Positions 1-8,335 are shown, numbered from the stretch's first letter. The stretch is 64,000 bases of DNA from Streptomyces sp. DT2A-34 (GCF_030499515.1 NZ_JASTWJ010000001.1:8660001-8724000); one strand, 5' to 3'. Notes: a model not told the origin generated them from the letters alone. Made by a program: numbers and translations.

Positions 1-2
1 CT

Positions 3-146
3 GGACTGGAGCAGCTGATTGCCTTCCCGCCGCGCCTCGACGCCGCAGCCGGTACCTGGCTCCCGTCCGAGCAGTACATCGAGGCCCTGCCCCGATTTCG
101 GCCGAAGTGGCTCGGGGCGATGGCGCTCGCCCGTAGCGTGAGGCGG
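3..146 (+). CDS. 3' end of an unrecognised upstream gene (partial)
   Basis: From base 3 the third forward frame has the strong G/C third-position bias of a real Streptomyces gene and reads as a short polypeptide containing FPPRLDAAAGTWLPSEQYIE. The bias fades at about base 145, where the epimerase gene begins in another frame. No stop codon falls in this frame before 387-389, so the true end is unclear and a frameshift near the end is possible. The TWLPxEQY stretch recalls the N-terminal lead of some actinobacterial Nudix proteins, but that is a weak memory match and I do not assign a function. Confidence 0.3.
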
Positions 147-147
147 C

Positions 148-994
148 ATGACTGTGCTGATCATCGGCGGCAACGGCTTCCTGGGCGCCGAGCTAGTACG
201 CCAGGCGGTGTCCGCGGGCCTGCACCCGGTCGCCACGTTCCATTCCCGCCCCGGCGGCCACGACGGGGCGACCTGGCATCACCTCGACCTTCGCGACGCC
301 CTCCGCCTGGAGGAAGTCCTCGACACGGTGGCTCCGGTCGTGGTGATCAACGCGACGAGTGGCGGAGCGGACTGGGCGGTCACCGCTGAAGGCGGGATCC
401 GCATTGCCCAAGCCGCGGCCGGCCGCGGCATCCGCCTGGTGCACGTCTCCAGCGACGCAGTCTTCTCCGGGACGGGCCGCCACTGCTATGACGAGTCCTG
501 CCTTCCGGACCCCCTTACCCCCTACGGGGCCGCGAAGGCAGCCGCCGAGACCGCCGTACGCCTCCTGTGCCCCGACACGGCGGCCGTCGCCCGTACTTCC
601 CTGATCATCGGCAACGGTCGGTCCGAGCACGAGCGGCTGGTGCACGCGCTGGCCGACGGCACCCGGCAGGGCGCCTTGTTCACCGACGACATCCGTTGCC
701 CTGTCCACGTGACAGACCTGGCTGCCGCTCTGTGGGAGATCACCCGGTCCGACGCCGTTGGCGTGTTCCACCTCGCTGGGCCGGACGCCCTCAGCCGTTA
801 CGAGCTAGGCGAGCTCATCGCCCGCCGCGACGGGCTCGACCCCGCCCGGCTGCCCCCCCGCACGCCGCTCCGATACGGGACTGCCCGGCGGGCTCGACGT
901 ACGACTCGACAGCCGCACCACCCAGCAGATGCTGCGCACCCGGCTCCGCGGCGCCCGCGAGTTCCTGAGCGGGAACAGCCCGGAGCTGACCTGA
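148..994 (+). pseudogene. NAD(P)-dependent sugar epimerase / dTDP-4-dehydrorhamnose reductase-like, frameshifted
   Basis: This is an extended short-chain dehydrogenase of the RmlD type. Such enzymes reduce or epimerise nucleotide sugars with NAD(P)H in the cytoplasm. The Rossmann motif GGNGFLG is at residues 8-14, and the catalytic YGAAK (YxxxK) follows HVSSDAVFSG. At the seven-C run 853-859 the frame breaks. Dropping one C restores a family-like C-terminus (GLPGGLDVRLDS, then RTRLRGAREFLSGN) ending in TGA at 992-994. Read as given, the frame instead runs on to 1071 as Arg/Pro-rich nonsense and overlaps the deformylase gene. Either the gene is broken or the homopolymer was miscalled. The N-terminal two thirds look intact. 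The ATG at 148 directly follows the upstream coding stretch. Confidence 0.75.
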
Positions 995-1097
995 CCGATG
1001 CCCACCACCGTGCCCCTATTGAGGGCGAAACGCGCCGCCCCGTGACAAGCCGTGGGGCAGACTCTCCATGACCGTTCGCGAAGGGGGAGATGGTCCG

Positions 1098-1664
1098 ATG
1101 CGGCCCAGCCAGCAGATGCGCGATCTCGGCATCGTTCAGTACGGCGCGCCTGTCCTGCGTGACCCTGCCCGCCCCTTCGCACTCCCCGACGAGCGGGAAA
1201 CCATCGACACCGTCGTCGTTCAGCTCCTTGACGTTATGGAGCGCATCCGTCGCACGCACGACTTCTCTGGCAAGGGCCTGGGCCTGGCTGCCCCGCAGAT
1301 CGGCATCGGCCGGTCGGTAGCCGTCGTCCAGCCTCCTGGATCCGACCCGATCGTTCTGCTCAACCCCCGTGTCACCGGCGCCTCTGAAGACGTGGACGAG
1401 AGGTTCGAAGGGTGCCTGTCGTTCTTCGACGTACGGGCACAGGTTCCCCGACCCCTGCGGATCACGGTGGAAACGATGACAGCAGCGGGCAGTATCGAGA
1501 AGGCCGTCTACGAGCGGGGTGATGCGCGGCTCATCGCGCACGAAATTGATCACCTCGACGGACTTCTGCTGATGGACCGGATGCGGCCCGGTGTGAGGCC
1601 GGTCCCGGTCGAGGAGTACCGCAGGACGGCCGAGGCCACTGGCCGGCCCTGGTCGTACGAGTAG
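1098..1664 (+). CDS. def: Peptide deformylase
   Basis: This metallo-enzyme removes the N-formyl group from nascent proteins in the cytoplasm. All three diagnostic motifs are present: GLGLAAPQIG (motif 1), EGCLSF (motif 2, with the metal-binding Cys) and HEIDHLDG (motif 3, with the two metal-binding His and the catalytic Glu). I chose the ATG at 1098 because GGGGGAG at 1083-1089 sits eight bases upstream; an in-frame ATG at 1068 lacks a clear ribosome site. The product is 188 residues, normal for the family. Actinomycetes often carry several def copies, and one inside an accessory cluster may confer resistance or process a dedicated product. It is followed by a strong hairpin shared with the convergent operon. 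Confidence 0.93.
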   Translation: MRPSQQMRDLGIVQYGAPVLRDPARPFALPDERETIDTVVVQLLDVMERIRRTHDFSGKGLGLAAPQIGIGRSVAVVQPPGSDPIVLLNPRVTGASEDVDERFEGCLSFFDVRAQVPRPLRITVETMTAAGSIEKAVYERGDARLIAHEIDHLDGLLLMDRMRPGVRPVPVEEYRRTAEATGRPWSYE

Positions 1665-1701
1665 AAGGAGGCGGGGCCGACCGTGGACGGGCGGGACATC
1701 C

Positions 1702-1741
1702 TCGCGGTGCTCCCCCAGCGGCCGCTGGGGGAGCACCGCGA
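1702..1741. terminator. Bidirectional hairpin terminator
   Basis: There is a perfect palindrome with 20-base arms (1702-1721 paired with 1722-1741) and no free loop. It lies between the convergent def and nitrilase genes. Streptomyces terminators commonly lack a U tract, so this can serve both strands. Confidence 0.85.
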
Positions 1742-1789
1742 TCCGACGAGACACCAAGAAGCTCTGGCGGGTCAGGCGCGCGGGCGTTC

Positions 1790-2683
1790 TCAGAAGGCCG
1801 TGCGGATGTCGCTGCGCGGGTCCCCGGCTACCAGTCGGTCCTCGTAGAGCCCTTCCTGCGCCCGGCGGCGCCAAGGCCTGGCGTACCGAACGGCCACGTC
1901 GATGTCCGGGTCGGCCGAGTCGAGGTCGATGTCCGCGACCGCCAGAGCGGGTTGCCCGTCGGCGGGGCACTGCGCCAGCCACCTGCCGCCGGGCGCCACG
2001 ATCCCGGACGGCACCGTGGCGCTGAACTGCGCCGGCACGGCGTAGCCCACCCAGTAGCAGTACAGCGTCCCGTAGGCCTGGGCGACGCGCGCCCTCGGAG
2101 CGTCGTCGACCATCACGGAGAGCAGGACGCAGTCGACGCCCAGGCGCTCGTACTCGGCGAAGAGCGGCGGGAAGTTCGCCTCCACGCACAGCGCGCAGCC
2201 GATTCGGACGCCGTCTACCTCGAAGACCAGCGGCTCGCGGCCCGGGGTGTACAGGTAGGAGACCCCGGTATGCGACAGGAACCGCTTGTCGTACCTGGCG
2301 ACCAGCTCGCCGCGGTCGGAGACGACGAAGAGGCTGTTGTGGGGCCTGTTCGGAGGCGTGAGGGGGTGGAGCGAACCGAACGCCGTCCACAGCCGTAGTT
2401 CTCCAGCCAGCGCGGCGATTGCCTCGGCCTCCTCATGCAGGACGTCCCAGGCGGCACGGCTCCAGTCGGCCGGGACCAGCTTCCCGTCAGGTCCAGCCGC
2501 CATCACGTGCTTGCTCGGGTAGGTGATCGCCCCCTCAGGGAACTGCACCAGCTGCGCCCCCGCCCCGGCGGCCTCGGCCATCAGGGCCCGGATCTCCTGC
2601 CCAGCCGCCCGCAGCGCGCCGCGGTCTGTGGGGTCCTCCGGCACGGTGCTCTGCGCGACAGCCAGCCGCAATGTCCTCGCCAT
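1790..2683 (-). CDS. Carbon-nitrogen hydrolase (nitrilase superfamily)
   Basis: A 297-residue amidohydrolase of the nitrilase superfamily, which hydrolyses C-N bonds in amides, carbamoyl compounds or nitriles. The Glu-Lys-Cys triad is visible: E50 in QFPEG, K133 in RYDKRFL and C166 in CALCVEANFP. Length and motif order are typical. The start ATG (2681-2683) lies three bases beyond the stop of the MazG-like gene, so the two are almost certainly translationally coupled and this is the last gene of the operon. The substrate cannot be read from sequence. Company with a deacetylase, methyltransferases and a kinase points to small-molecule tailoring or salvage rather than primary nitrogen metabolism. 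Confidence 0.88.
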   Translation of the reverse strand: MARTLRLAVAQSTVPEDPTDRGALRAAGQEIRALMAEAAGAGAQLVQFPEGAITYPSKHVMAAGPDGKLVPADWSRAAWDVLHEEAEAIAALAGELRLWTAFGSLHPLTPPNRPHNSLFVVSDRGELVARYDKRFLSHTGVSYLYTPGREPLVFEVDGVRIGCALCVEANFPPLFAEYERLGVDCVLLSVMVDDAPRARVAQAYGTLYCYWVGYAVPAQFSATVPSGIVAPGGRWLAQCPADGQPALAVADIDLDSADPDIDVAVRYARPWRRRAQEGLYEDRLVAGDPRSDIRTAF

Positions 2684-2686
2684 GGC

Positions 2687-3052
2687 TCACACCTCCTCGA
2701 TGCGACTGCTCTGGGGGAGGAACTTCGCGGACTTCTGGGCGAGAACGTCGGCCAGGAACGCGGGTGCCTCGTCGCCGAGCATCCGATGCAGCGTGACCAG
2801 GCTGGTGATCGCGGTGTCGGCTACCTCTTCCTGAACGTGTCGCCACGTGTGGCTTTGTCCCTTCCGGGGGTTGGTGCCCCAGGCGCCGACCACGGCCTGC
2901 GCGGACTCGCCGACCTCCTCGGTGAGCTTGAGGACCTGCAGCGTCCACTGCTGCTCTGGGGTCATCCCGCGTTCTAAGTCCAGGCCGGTGAAGAGGGCGG
3001 CAAGCTGGCCGATCACGTCCCACAGCGGTGGGTTCGACGGGTGTGCTGTCAA
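2687..3052 (-). CDS. MazG-like nucleotide pyrophosphohydrolase family protein
   Basis: A 121-residue all-alpha protein with the paired acidic motifs of the MazG/dUTPase superfamily, KLTEEVGESAQ and VQEEVADTAI, which hold Mg2+ for hydrolysis of nucleoside triphosphates or related pyrophosphates. I selected TTG at 3050-3052 as the start because AAGGAG precedes it at ideal spacing. A longer open frame runs upstream but overlaps the PIG-L gene and has poor codon bias. The stop lies three bases before the nitrilase ATG. The substrate is unknown; house-cleaning of a modified nucleotide made or used by the same operon is a reasonable guess. Confidence 0.8.
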   Translation of the reverse strand: MTAHPSNPPLWDVIGQLAALFTGLDLERGMTPEQQWTLQVLKLTEEVGESAQAVVGAWGTNPRKGQSHTWRHVQEEVADTAITSLVTLHRMLGDEAPAFLADVLAQKSAKFLPQSSRIEEV

Positions 3053-3114
3053 CGGGCGCTCCTTGAGGGTTGGCGAAGGGGGTGGGTGTCGGCGTTGTCG
3101 GACGATGAAGGGAG

Positions 3115-3900
3115 TCAGGGCGTCAGATCCCGTTGCAGCCCGGGCGCGGGCTTGGTGTCCAGGCGCGTGAACCACTCGGTGGCGAGGATCCGGTGCCGGG
3201 CGTCGGCAGTGAGGCCGGACCGAAGAGCTGGCAGGGGGCGCTGGCTCTCGACCTGGCTTCGGTGAGCGAGGATCGCCCGCCACTTCGTCTGCACCCAGGG
3301 ACCCACATCGACGGTCGCGGTCACCTGTTCATCGGGGGCGCTGTGGATCGTCTTGCCGACACGCTGGAGAAGGCTGCCGAGGTCGTCGATGCCCCATTCC
3401 GGGTGCGTGGCCACGTACAGGGCGCTGGGCTGCCAGGGGGCGCCGGCGTGCGGGTAGAGGTGGCGGAGCCCGGCGGCGTGTACGGCGAGCAGGGTCACGC
3501 GGTGGGTGTGGATGTGGTCGGGGTGACCGGTGAGCTGCCCGTACGCGTCGTGCGTGACGACGATGTCCGGCCGCAGCTCGCGAATGTGTCTGACGAGCAC
3601 GTCGACCACGTCATCGAGGGGGGCGTCGCACAGGCGGGGCATGCCGGAAGCGGACTGGGGGACCCGGGCGTCGGCGTAGCCGAGCATCCGGGGCTTCCCA
3701 GCCCCCAGGACCGCAAGCGCGTCCGCGAGCTCAGCGGCTCGGCGGGTGTCGGGGGCCCAGGTGGCCGTGACCACGGCGGTCGCGGCGCCCGCGGCGGCGT
3801 GCTGCGCGAGGACGCCGCCGGCCAGGAGAGATTCGTCGTCGGGGTGGGCGAAGACCCCCAGAAGGGACGGGCGGGACACATCTGTAGGGGGCGGAGTCAC
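3115..3900 (-). CDS. PIG-L family N-acetylglucosaminyl-type deacetylase
   Basis: A zinc-dependent deacetylase of the LmbE/PIG-L family, related to MshB and Mca of mycothiol metabolism and to antibiotic-tailoring deacetylases. The first metal motif AHPDDE is at residues 18-23, and a later GHPDHIHTH supplies the other zinc-binding His. At 261 residues it is full length. GTG at 3898-3900 is chosen because AGGAAGG lies seven bases upstream. It sits in the middle of the - strand operon, 43 bases after the methyltransferase-Nudix gene. The substrate is likely an N-acetylated sugar or amine, but nothing in the sequence fixes which. Confidence 0.88.
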   Translation of the reverse strand: MTPPPTDVSRPSLLGVFAHPDDESLLAGGVLAQHAAAGAATAVVTATWAPDTRRAAELADALAVLGAGKPRMLGYADARVPQSASGMPRLCDAPLDDVVDVLVRHIRELRPDIVVTHDAYGQLTGHPDHIHTHRVTLLAVHAAGLRHLYPHAGAPWQPSALYVATHPEWGIDDLGSLLQRVGKTIHSAPDEQVTATVDVGPWVQTKWRAILAHRSQVESQRPLPALRSGLTADARHRILATEWFTRLDTKPAPGLQRDLTP

Positions 3901-3943
3901 GATGGTGCCTTCCTGTCGAACGCGGTGGGGAGTGGGCGCCGGG

Positions 3944-4963
3944 CTAGGAACGGCCGGGAGAGCGGTAGGCCTGGAAGTGGACGGGCGGGTGGTCGAGCGG
4001 CAGATTCGGGTTCCAGGCGGTCAGGCACTGGGCGCTCGGTACGAACAGCGGGCCGGGCAGCGCGTCCGTGGGCCAGAACCGCCAGGATCCGATGGCCTCC
4101 TCGCGCTGCTCCGGGACGCCGGACCACTGCGTGACGACGACGGGCACCGTCACCCGGACGACGTCGCCCACCCGGTCCAGGAGCGTGCCCAGAACCCGTA
4201 CGTCGCCGGGAGCCGCTACGAGGCCGGCTTCCTCGCGGAGCTCGCGGACGGCGGCCTGAGCGAGGGTCTCTCCCGGTTCGACGGTTCCGCCTGCGAGCTC
4301 CCACGTACGGCGCCGGTGCCGCCCGAGCAGGACTCCGTCCGGGCCGTGCACGATCACGCCGACGCCCAGCGCGGTATTCGGCGGGGGCGGTGCGTTGGTG
4401 CGGGGGCGGCTCGGTACGCGCTGCGGGCGGCGGGCGGCGTACAGCCGGTAGGAGACGTGGTTGTCCGGCTTGTCGGAGTCGATCGCGGTGACCGCCTCCA
4501 TGGTGAGACCGTGCTGGACCAGGAGGTCCTCCGACAGCTGCGCGGTAAGGACCCACATGTCGACGGGGTGATCGTCGGTGGTGCCGGGCAGCCGCAGGAT
4601 CTCGGGTCGCGGAGCGACCTCGTTCGACGGCCCGGCGCCGGCCGAATTGGTGTGCAGCGCGGAGAAGAGCAGTCGGCCGCCCGGTTCAAGGCCGTTGGCC
4701 AGGACGGGCAGCAGCCGGTCGGGGTCCAGGTACGGCATGGAGCAGACGGAGTAGATCAGGTCGTACGGATCGGCGTCGCGCAGGTGGGCCACGGCGTCGG
4801 CGCATACCAGGTGCAGGCTCGGGGTGTCCGGGTAGCGGGCGAGGGCGCGCTGGTGCTGGGCGGGGGAGGCGTCCACGGCGGTGACGTCGGCGCCCCGGGC
4901 GGCGAGGTGAGCGGCGTGCCGGCCAAGGCCGCTGCCGAGGTCGAGGACGCGCAGCCCGTTCAC
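3944..4963 (-). CDS. SAM methyltransferase-Nudix hydrolase fusion
   Basis: Two enzymes in one 339-residue chain. Residues 1-180 are a class I SAM-dependent methyltransferase (motif [14 protein letters not shown], then VCADAV and [14 protein letters not shown]). After a Pro-rich linker ([14 protein letters not shown]) residues 200-339 are a Nudix hydrolase with a complete Nudix box, [12 protein letters not shown] followed by [12 protein letters not shown]. The GTG start (4961-4963) puts motif I at residue 6, so the usual N-terminal helices of a methyltransferase are missing. A 14-codon frame at 4960-5004 ends by GTGA overlap on this start and may be the displaced N-terminus. The fusion suggests one pathway needing methylation plus cleavage of a nucleoside diphosphate-linked compound. 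Confidence 0.8.
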   Translation of the reverse strand: MNGLRVLDLGSGLGRHAAHLAARGADVTAVDASPAQHQRALARYPDTPSLHLVCADAVAHLRDADPYDLIYSVCSMPYLDPDRLLPVLANGLEPGGRLLFSALHTNSAGAGPSNEVAPRPEILRLPGTTDDHPVDMWVLTAQLSEDLLVQHGLTMEAVTAIDSDKPDNHVSYRLYAARRPQRVPSRPRTNAPPPPNTALGVGVIVHGPDGVLLGRHRRRTWELAGGTVEPGETLAQAAVRELREEAGLVAAPGDVRVLGTLLDRVGDVVRVTVPVVVTQWSGVPEQREEAIGSWRFWPTDALPGPLFVPSAQCLTAWNPNLPLDHPPVHFQAYRSPGRS

Positions 4964-5026
4964 GTCTCGACGGTCTCCGATTCGGTGGTCACCAGGTTCT
5001 CCATCAGGTCGCGGGGCGGCGGGGGA

Positions 5027-5608
5027 TTAGGGGCGCAGGACGTAGCAGCGCAGGACGTCGAGGTCGGCGGTGTGGACGGAGGACCATCCCGCGGTGAGGA
5101 TCTCGGCCTGGGCGGGGGTGATTCCGAGGCCCTGCAAGGGGTCGGTAGCGGGGCGGCGCCCGGAGATCTCGGTGACCACCCAGAAGGTCCCGCCCGGGGC
5201 AAGGAGGTGGCGGACGCGGCCAAGGAAGGCGGCTTTGTCGTCGATCCACCGGTAGACCAGGCGGCAGGTGACGACCGCGTACGCCGGCTCGGGCAGGGCA
5301 CGGAGGTCGTCGGTGGTGATGTCCATGCACCGCCAGACCGGTTCGTGGCCGGGCCCGGTGTCCTGGGCGGCGGCGAACTCGATGGCGCTGGGGGAGCAGT
5401 CGATGCCGGTGGCGCGGTAGCCGAGTTCGGCGAGGCGCCGGGCGAGCGAGCCGTCGCCGCAGCCGATGTCGAGGGCGGGGCGGTCGCGACCGGGGCCGAG
5501 GTGGTCTTCCAGCAGCCGGTTCTCGGTGTCGTCGAGCTGCCGGTAGCGGCGGCCCTGGGACCAGAGCGGCTCCCAGTAGGTCGCGGCCGCGGTGGACGCG
5601 GTGGTCAT
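5027..5608 (-). CDS. Class I SAM-dependent methyltransferase
   Basis: A 193-residue methyltransferase. Motif I is ALDIGCGDGSLARRLAELG, followed by the acidic TGIDCSPSAIEFA and the later APGGTFWVVTE strand, as in the UbiE/small-molecule group. The N-terminus YWEPLWSQGRRYRQLDDTEN is typical of actinobacterial natural-product methyltransferases. The start ATG at 5606-5608 has AGGAG seven bases upstream and shares ATGA with the MFS stop, so translation is coupled. A much longer open frame extends upstream but is the antisense-biased shadow of the MFS gene. Substrate unknown. Confidence 0.85.
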   Translation of the reverse strand: MTTASTAAATYWEPLWSQGRRYRQLDDTENRLLEDHLGPGRDRPALDIGCGDGSLARRLAELGYRATGIDCSPSAIEFAAAQDTGPGHEPVWRCMDITTDDLRALPEPAYAVVTCRLVYRWIDDKAAFLGRVRHLLAPGGTFWVVTEISGRRPATDPLQGLGITPAQAEILTAGWSSVHTADLDVLRCYVLRP

Positions 5609-6888
5609 GAAGGGGCTCCTTCTCGGGCTGGCGGCACGGCCGCGCGGGCGGGGATCTTCCGCAGCGTGCGGATGGGGGAGGCCAGCAGCAGGACGGCGGG
5701 TACGACTTGGAGGAGCGCGCCGACGGCGAGGGTGGCCCGGACGTCGAGGAGGAGGACCAGGCCGCCGGCGGTGGCGGCGGCGAGCGGGCGTGCCCCGGCG
5801 GTGAGCGTGGTGCTGGCGGACTGCATCCGGCCCTGGAAGGCCGGGTCGCACACGGCCTGGCGCAGGGACCGCTGGCTGGTCCCCGACGCCGTCGCCCAGA
5901 ACAACTGCACCGCCAGCGTGGCGGCCAGGACGATCTGCCACCGCAGTCCTGGCCCGGCGCACAGTAGGGGCACCTGGGCGAGGGGACTGACCGCGAACCC
6001 CACGATGATCGTTGGGCCTATACCGATCCGGGCGGCGATCCTCGGCGCGAGCAGCGCACCGGCCACCCCGCCGGCACCCCCGATGCTCATGATCACGCCG
6101 AACGCGGACGGGGAAGCCCCGAGCCGGTCCAGCAGGTAGTACGCCCAGTACGTGTTCATGACCGCCAGGCCGAAGGAGAGGGTCGACAGCGCGGCGATCA
6201 CGATGCGGATCGTGGGCTGCCGGGCCACGTAGTGCACGCCGTCGGCGATGTCCCGCGCCAAGCCGGTGCGGGCGCGCGGCGCGATGGCGGCCTCGGGGAC
6301 GCGCATGCGCCAGATGAGCACCGCGGAGACAACGAAGGACACGGCGTCGACAAGGACCGAGCGGGCGGGGCCGACGGCACCGACCAGGAGCGCACCGGCG
6401 TTGGTGCCAGCGCTGTCGGCCACCGAGGACGCCGCACCGATCTTCGAGTTCGCGTCGTGGAGCTGATCCGGACCGACCAGGGCCGGCAGGAGGCTGATGG
6501 CCGCCGCGTCGTGCACCACCTTGGCCGCCCCGAGCACGACCGCGACCGCGCACAGCTGCCCGACCGTGAGCACCCCAGCGAGGGCGGCGGCCGGGATGGT
6601 CACCAGCGCGCCGGCCGCCGCCACGTCCGACGCGATCAGCTGAGGCCGCTTGGGATGCCTGTCGGACAGCGCCCCCGCCCACAGCGCGACCGCGTTCGGA
6701 AGCTGTCCGAGGAACGCGAGCACGGCGACCTCGGTGGTGGACGCACGCAGCTCCAGCACAGCCAGCGCAGGCAGAGCGACGGTGCTCACCGCCGCCCCGG
6801 ACAGGGTCACGGCCTCGGCTCCGAGCAGGAACCGGAAAGGGGGCCTCGACCACGCGGTGCTCCTCGCGGCTCGGGCGGCGACCGTCAC
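5605..6888 (-). CDS. MFS transporter (EntS/MFS_3-like exporter)
   Basis: A 427-residue integral membrane protein of the major facilitator superfamily with about twelve hydrophobic segments. It carries the loop signature GALSDRHPKRPQ after the second helix, in the style of the MFS_3 drug and siderophore exporters. It probably pumps the product of the operon, or a toxic intermediate, out of the cell. The GTG start (6886-6888) overlaps the stop of the preceding 21-codon mini-gene as GTGA, and its own stop overlaps the methyltransferase ATG. Only weak GAGG lies upstream of the GTG, so expression probably depends on coupling. Confidence 0.87.
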   Translation of the reverse strand: MTVAARAARSTAWSRPPFRFLLGAEAVTLSGAAVSTVALPALAVLELRASTTEVAVLAFLGQLPNAVALWAGALSDRHPKRPQLIASDVAAAGALVTIPAAALAGVLTVGQLCAVAVVLGAAKVVHDAAAISLLPALVGPDQLHDANSKIGAASSVADSAGTNAGALLVGAVGPARSVLVDAVSFVVSAVLIWRMRVPEAAIAPRARTGLARDIADGVHYVARQPTIRIVIAALSTLSFGLAVMNTYWAYYLLDRLGASPSAFGVIMSIGGAGGVAGALLAPRIAARIGIGPTIIVGFAVSPLAQVPLLCAGPGLRWQIVLAATLAVQLFWATASGTSQRSLRQAVCDPAFQGRMQSASTTLTAGARPLAAATAGGLVLLLDVRATLAVGALLQVVPAVLLLASPIRTLRKIPARAAVPPAREGAPS

Positions 6889-6950
6889 GAAGCCTCGCCC
6901 CCGCCGGTCAGTTCCGAAACGTACGCGATGCTCCGGTGGACGTCGCTCAC
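6885..6950 (-). CDS. Candidate 21-residue mini-gene
   Basis: A very short frame starting at GTG 6948-6950 and stopping at 6885-6887. It has the best ribosome site in the operon, AAGGAGG about seven bases before the GTG. Its start overlaps the stop of the APH gene as GTGA, and its stop overlaps the MFS start as GTGA. The peptide begins MSDVHRSIAYV and ends LTGGGEAS. It may be a functional peptide (for example a scaffold or precursor) or just a translational bridge to the MFS gene. I do not recognise it. Confidence 0.45.
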   Translation of the reverse strand: MSDVHRSIAYVSELTGGGEAS

Positions 6951-7828
6951 GGCCTGTCCTCCTTCATGAGCCGGTCCAAGGTCCGCCGGCCCCGGGCGGT
7001 GACCTCGGGATGATGGTTGTCCGGAACCCGGGCCAGGCAGTTGACCGCGTCCAGCGCGGTCAGACAGCGCAGCGCGTGCCGCTCGGCACCGGTGAGCACT
7101 CGCCCGTACGCCTGGAAGAAGGCCTGCTCGCGGTCGGGGTGGTCGAGCCACTCGGTGACGGCGAGGATGACCAGGTCCTGCACACGAGCGGCCGGCCGGG
7201 TCCGCTCGAAGTCGACGAACGCCATCGCCCCAGACCACAGCCAGTTTCGCGGCTGGTTGTCGCCGTGGATGTAGCCGAGCGGCACCCGGCCGACGCGGCG
7301 GAGTTGGGCCGCGTAGTCGCGGACCAGCTGCTGCTCGCCCCCGGTGAGCCGATCCCCGGCGCGGCCCAGGTACTTCTCCGCGCCGTCGGCCGCGGCTGTC
7401 AACGAGGCTTCGGCCTCCGCTCGGCCGGAGCGGTCGAGTTCACCGGCTTCGTGGAGCCGGGCGCACAGCATGCCGGCCTGCGCGTGCACGGCCCGCCACG
7501 CGGCGGAGGTCAGACCCAGACCCGGCGCCGGAGCGCCGGGCGCGACCGTGAGCAGCAAGGCCAGGTCGTCCGCGCGGCTGTCGAGGAGCTGTGGTGCCCG
7601 GCTGTGCCCGAGCGCGGGAACGAGATGGCGGTAGGCGTGCGTCTCGCGGGCGAAGAACTTCGCCGAGGGGGAGACCTTCACGTACCAGCGGGCCCCGCCC
7701 TCGCCGGTCAGCTCCCACACCCGGGAGCGGTGCCAGTCGTGCGAGGCGTCGCGTACGGCCACGACCGGCCCGGTTCGCTGCTCCGCCCAGCACTGCACTG
7801 TCGTAGGCAGGGGTTTCGTCTGCCTCAC
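6947..7828 (-). CDS. Aminoglycoside phosphotransferase (APH)-fold kinase
   Basis: A 293-residue kinase-fold protein. The catalytic loop IHGDNQPRN (HGDxxxxN) and the metal-binding FVDFERT are present, with a Lys-bearing strand WYVKVSPSAKFF near the N-terminus. Members phosphorylate aminoglycosides, other small hydroxylated molecules or, in some clusters, modified peptides. I start at GTG 7826-7828 because GAGG lies eight bases upstream; the open frame extends further but without coding bias. The start overlaps the stop of a 27-codon mini-gene as GTGA. As the first sizeable gene of the operon it may act as self-resistance or as a tailoring kinase. Confidence 0.85.
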   Translation of the reverse strand: MRQTKPLPTTVQCWAEQRTGPVVAVRDASHDWHRSRVWELTGEGGARWYVKVSPSAKFFARETHAYRHLVPALGHSRAPQLLDSRADDLALLLTVAPGAPAPGLGLTSAAWRAVHAQAGMLCARLHEAGELDRSGRAEAEASLTAAADGAEKYLGRAGDRLTGGEQQLVRDYAAQLRRVGRVPLGYIHGDNQPRNWLWSGAMAFVDFERTRPAARVQDLVILAVTEWLDHPDREQAFFQAYGRVLTGAERHALRCLTALDAVNCLARVPDNHHPEVTARGRRTLDRLMKEDRP

Positions 7829-7908
7829 GCCGTGCACCTCGCGCTCGGGTACGAAGCACACGGGGAGCGGAAGGCAAGGTCGTCGGCAGAGGCGAGGGAT
7901 GGGGGCAC
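7825..7908 (-). CDS. Candidate 27-residue mini-gene, Ser/Cys-rich C-terminus
   Basis: GTG at 7906-7908 follows AAGGAGG (7913-7919) after four bases, and the TGA (7825-7827) overlaps the kinase GTG. The peptide starts MPPSLASADDLAF and ends in the Ser/Cys-rich segment SPCASYPSARCTA. A leader followed by a Cys/Ser/Thr-rich tail just before a kinase-fold gene is the shape of a ribosomally made, modified peptide precursor. It could equally be a chance leader frame. Codon bias is uninformative at this length. Confidence 0.4.
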   Translation of the reverse strand: MPPSLASADDLAFRSPCASYPSARCTA

Positions 7909-7927
7909 GGGTCCTCCTTGATGGGGC

Positions 7928-7951
7928 CCCGTCCCGCCGGGGCGGGACGGG
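7928..7951. terminator. Hairpin after the ABC remnant
   Basis: Perfect 11-base arms (CCCGTCCCGCC at 7928-7938 and its complement at 7941-7951) around a two-base centre. It lies between the stop of the ABC remnant and the first mini-gene, so it probably ended ABC transporter transcription and insulates the kinase operon. Confidence 0.75.
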
Positions 7952-7962
7952 CGCGAGGCGGA

Positions 7963-8335
7963 TCAGCGGTCCTGGGAGAGTTCCAGGAGTTCGGCGAAGG
8001 TTCCGCCGGCGTGGACGAGGTCCTCGTACCTTCCCTGTTCGGTGATCCGGCCGTGCTCCATCACGACGATGTGGTCGGCGATCTTGGTGTTCTCCAGGCG
8101 GTGCGTGACCACGATCGTGATGCGGTCGGCGGCGATGGCCTTGATCTGCTCGAAGATCTGGTGCTCGCCACGCGGGTCCATCTGGGAGGTGGGCTCGTCC
8201 AGGATCAGCAGCCCCGGGCGCCTGTACAGGGCCCTCGAACACGCCACGCGCTGCCACTGACCGCCGGAGAGCTCCGAGCCGCCGAAGACATCGCGGGCCA
8301 GGAGAGTGCCAAGGCCTGCGGGTAGTGTCTGTGTT
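7963..8335 (-). pseudogene. ABC exporter ATPase, C-terminal remnant
   Basis: Only the end of an ABC exporter nucleotide-binding domain remains. The frame reads LPAGLGTLLARDVFGGSELS, then the signature LSGGQWQRVACSRAL, Walker B LLILDEPTS, and the switch His in VVTHRLEN, followed by a normal C-terminus. The membrane domain and Walker A, which would lie upstream on the - strand, are missing. Homology stops near 8330, where unrelated plasmid-like DNA begins. The remnant therefore records the left junction of the foreign block. Stop codon TGA at 7963-7965. Confidence 0.85.

Noticed and set aside
3746..6139. 797-codon open frame on the + strand
   Set aside because: Lies across four well-supported - strand genes (deacetylase, Nudix fusion, methyltransferase, MFS) and has no recognisable domain.
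5027..6853. 608-codon - strand frame that would fuse a long N-terminus to the methyltransferase
   Set aside because: The upstream part is an out-of-frame shadow of the MFS gene; the real start at 5608 has a ribosome site and an ATGA overlap.
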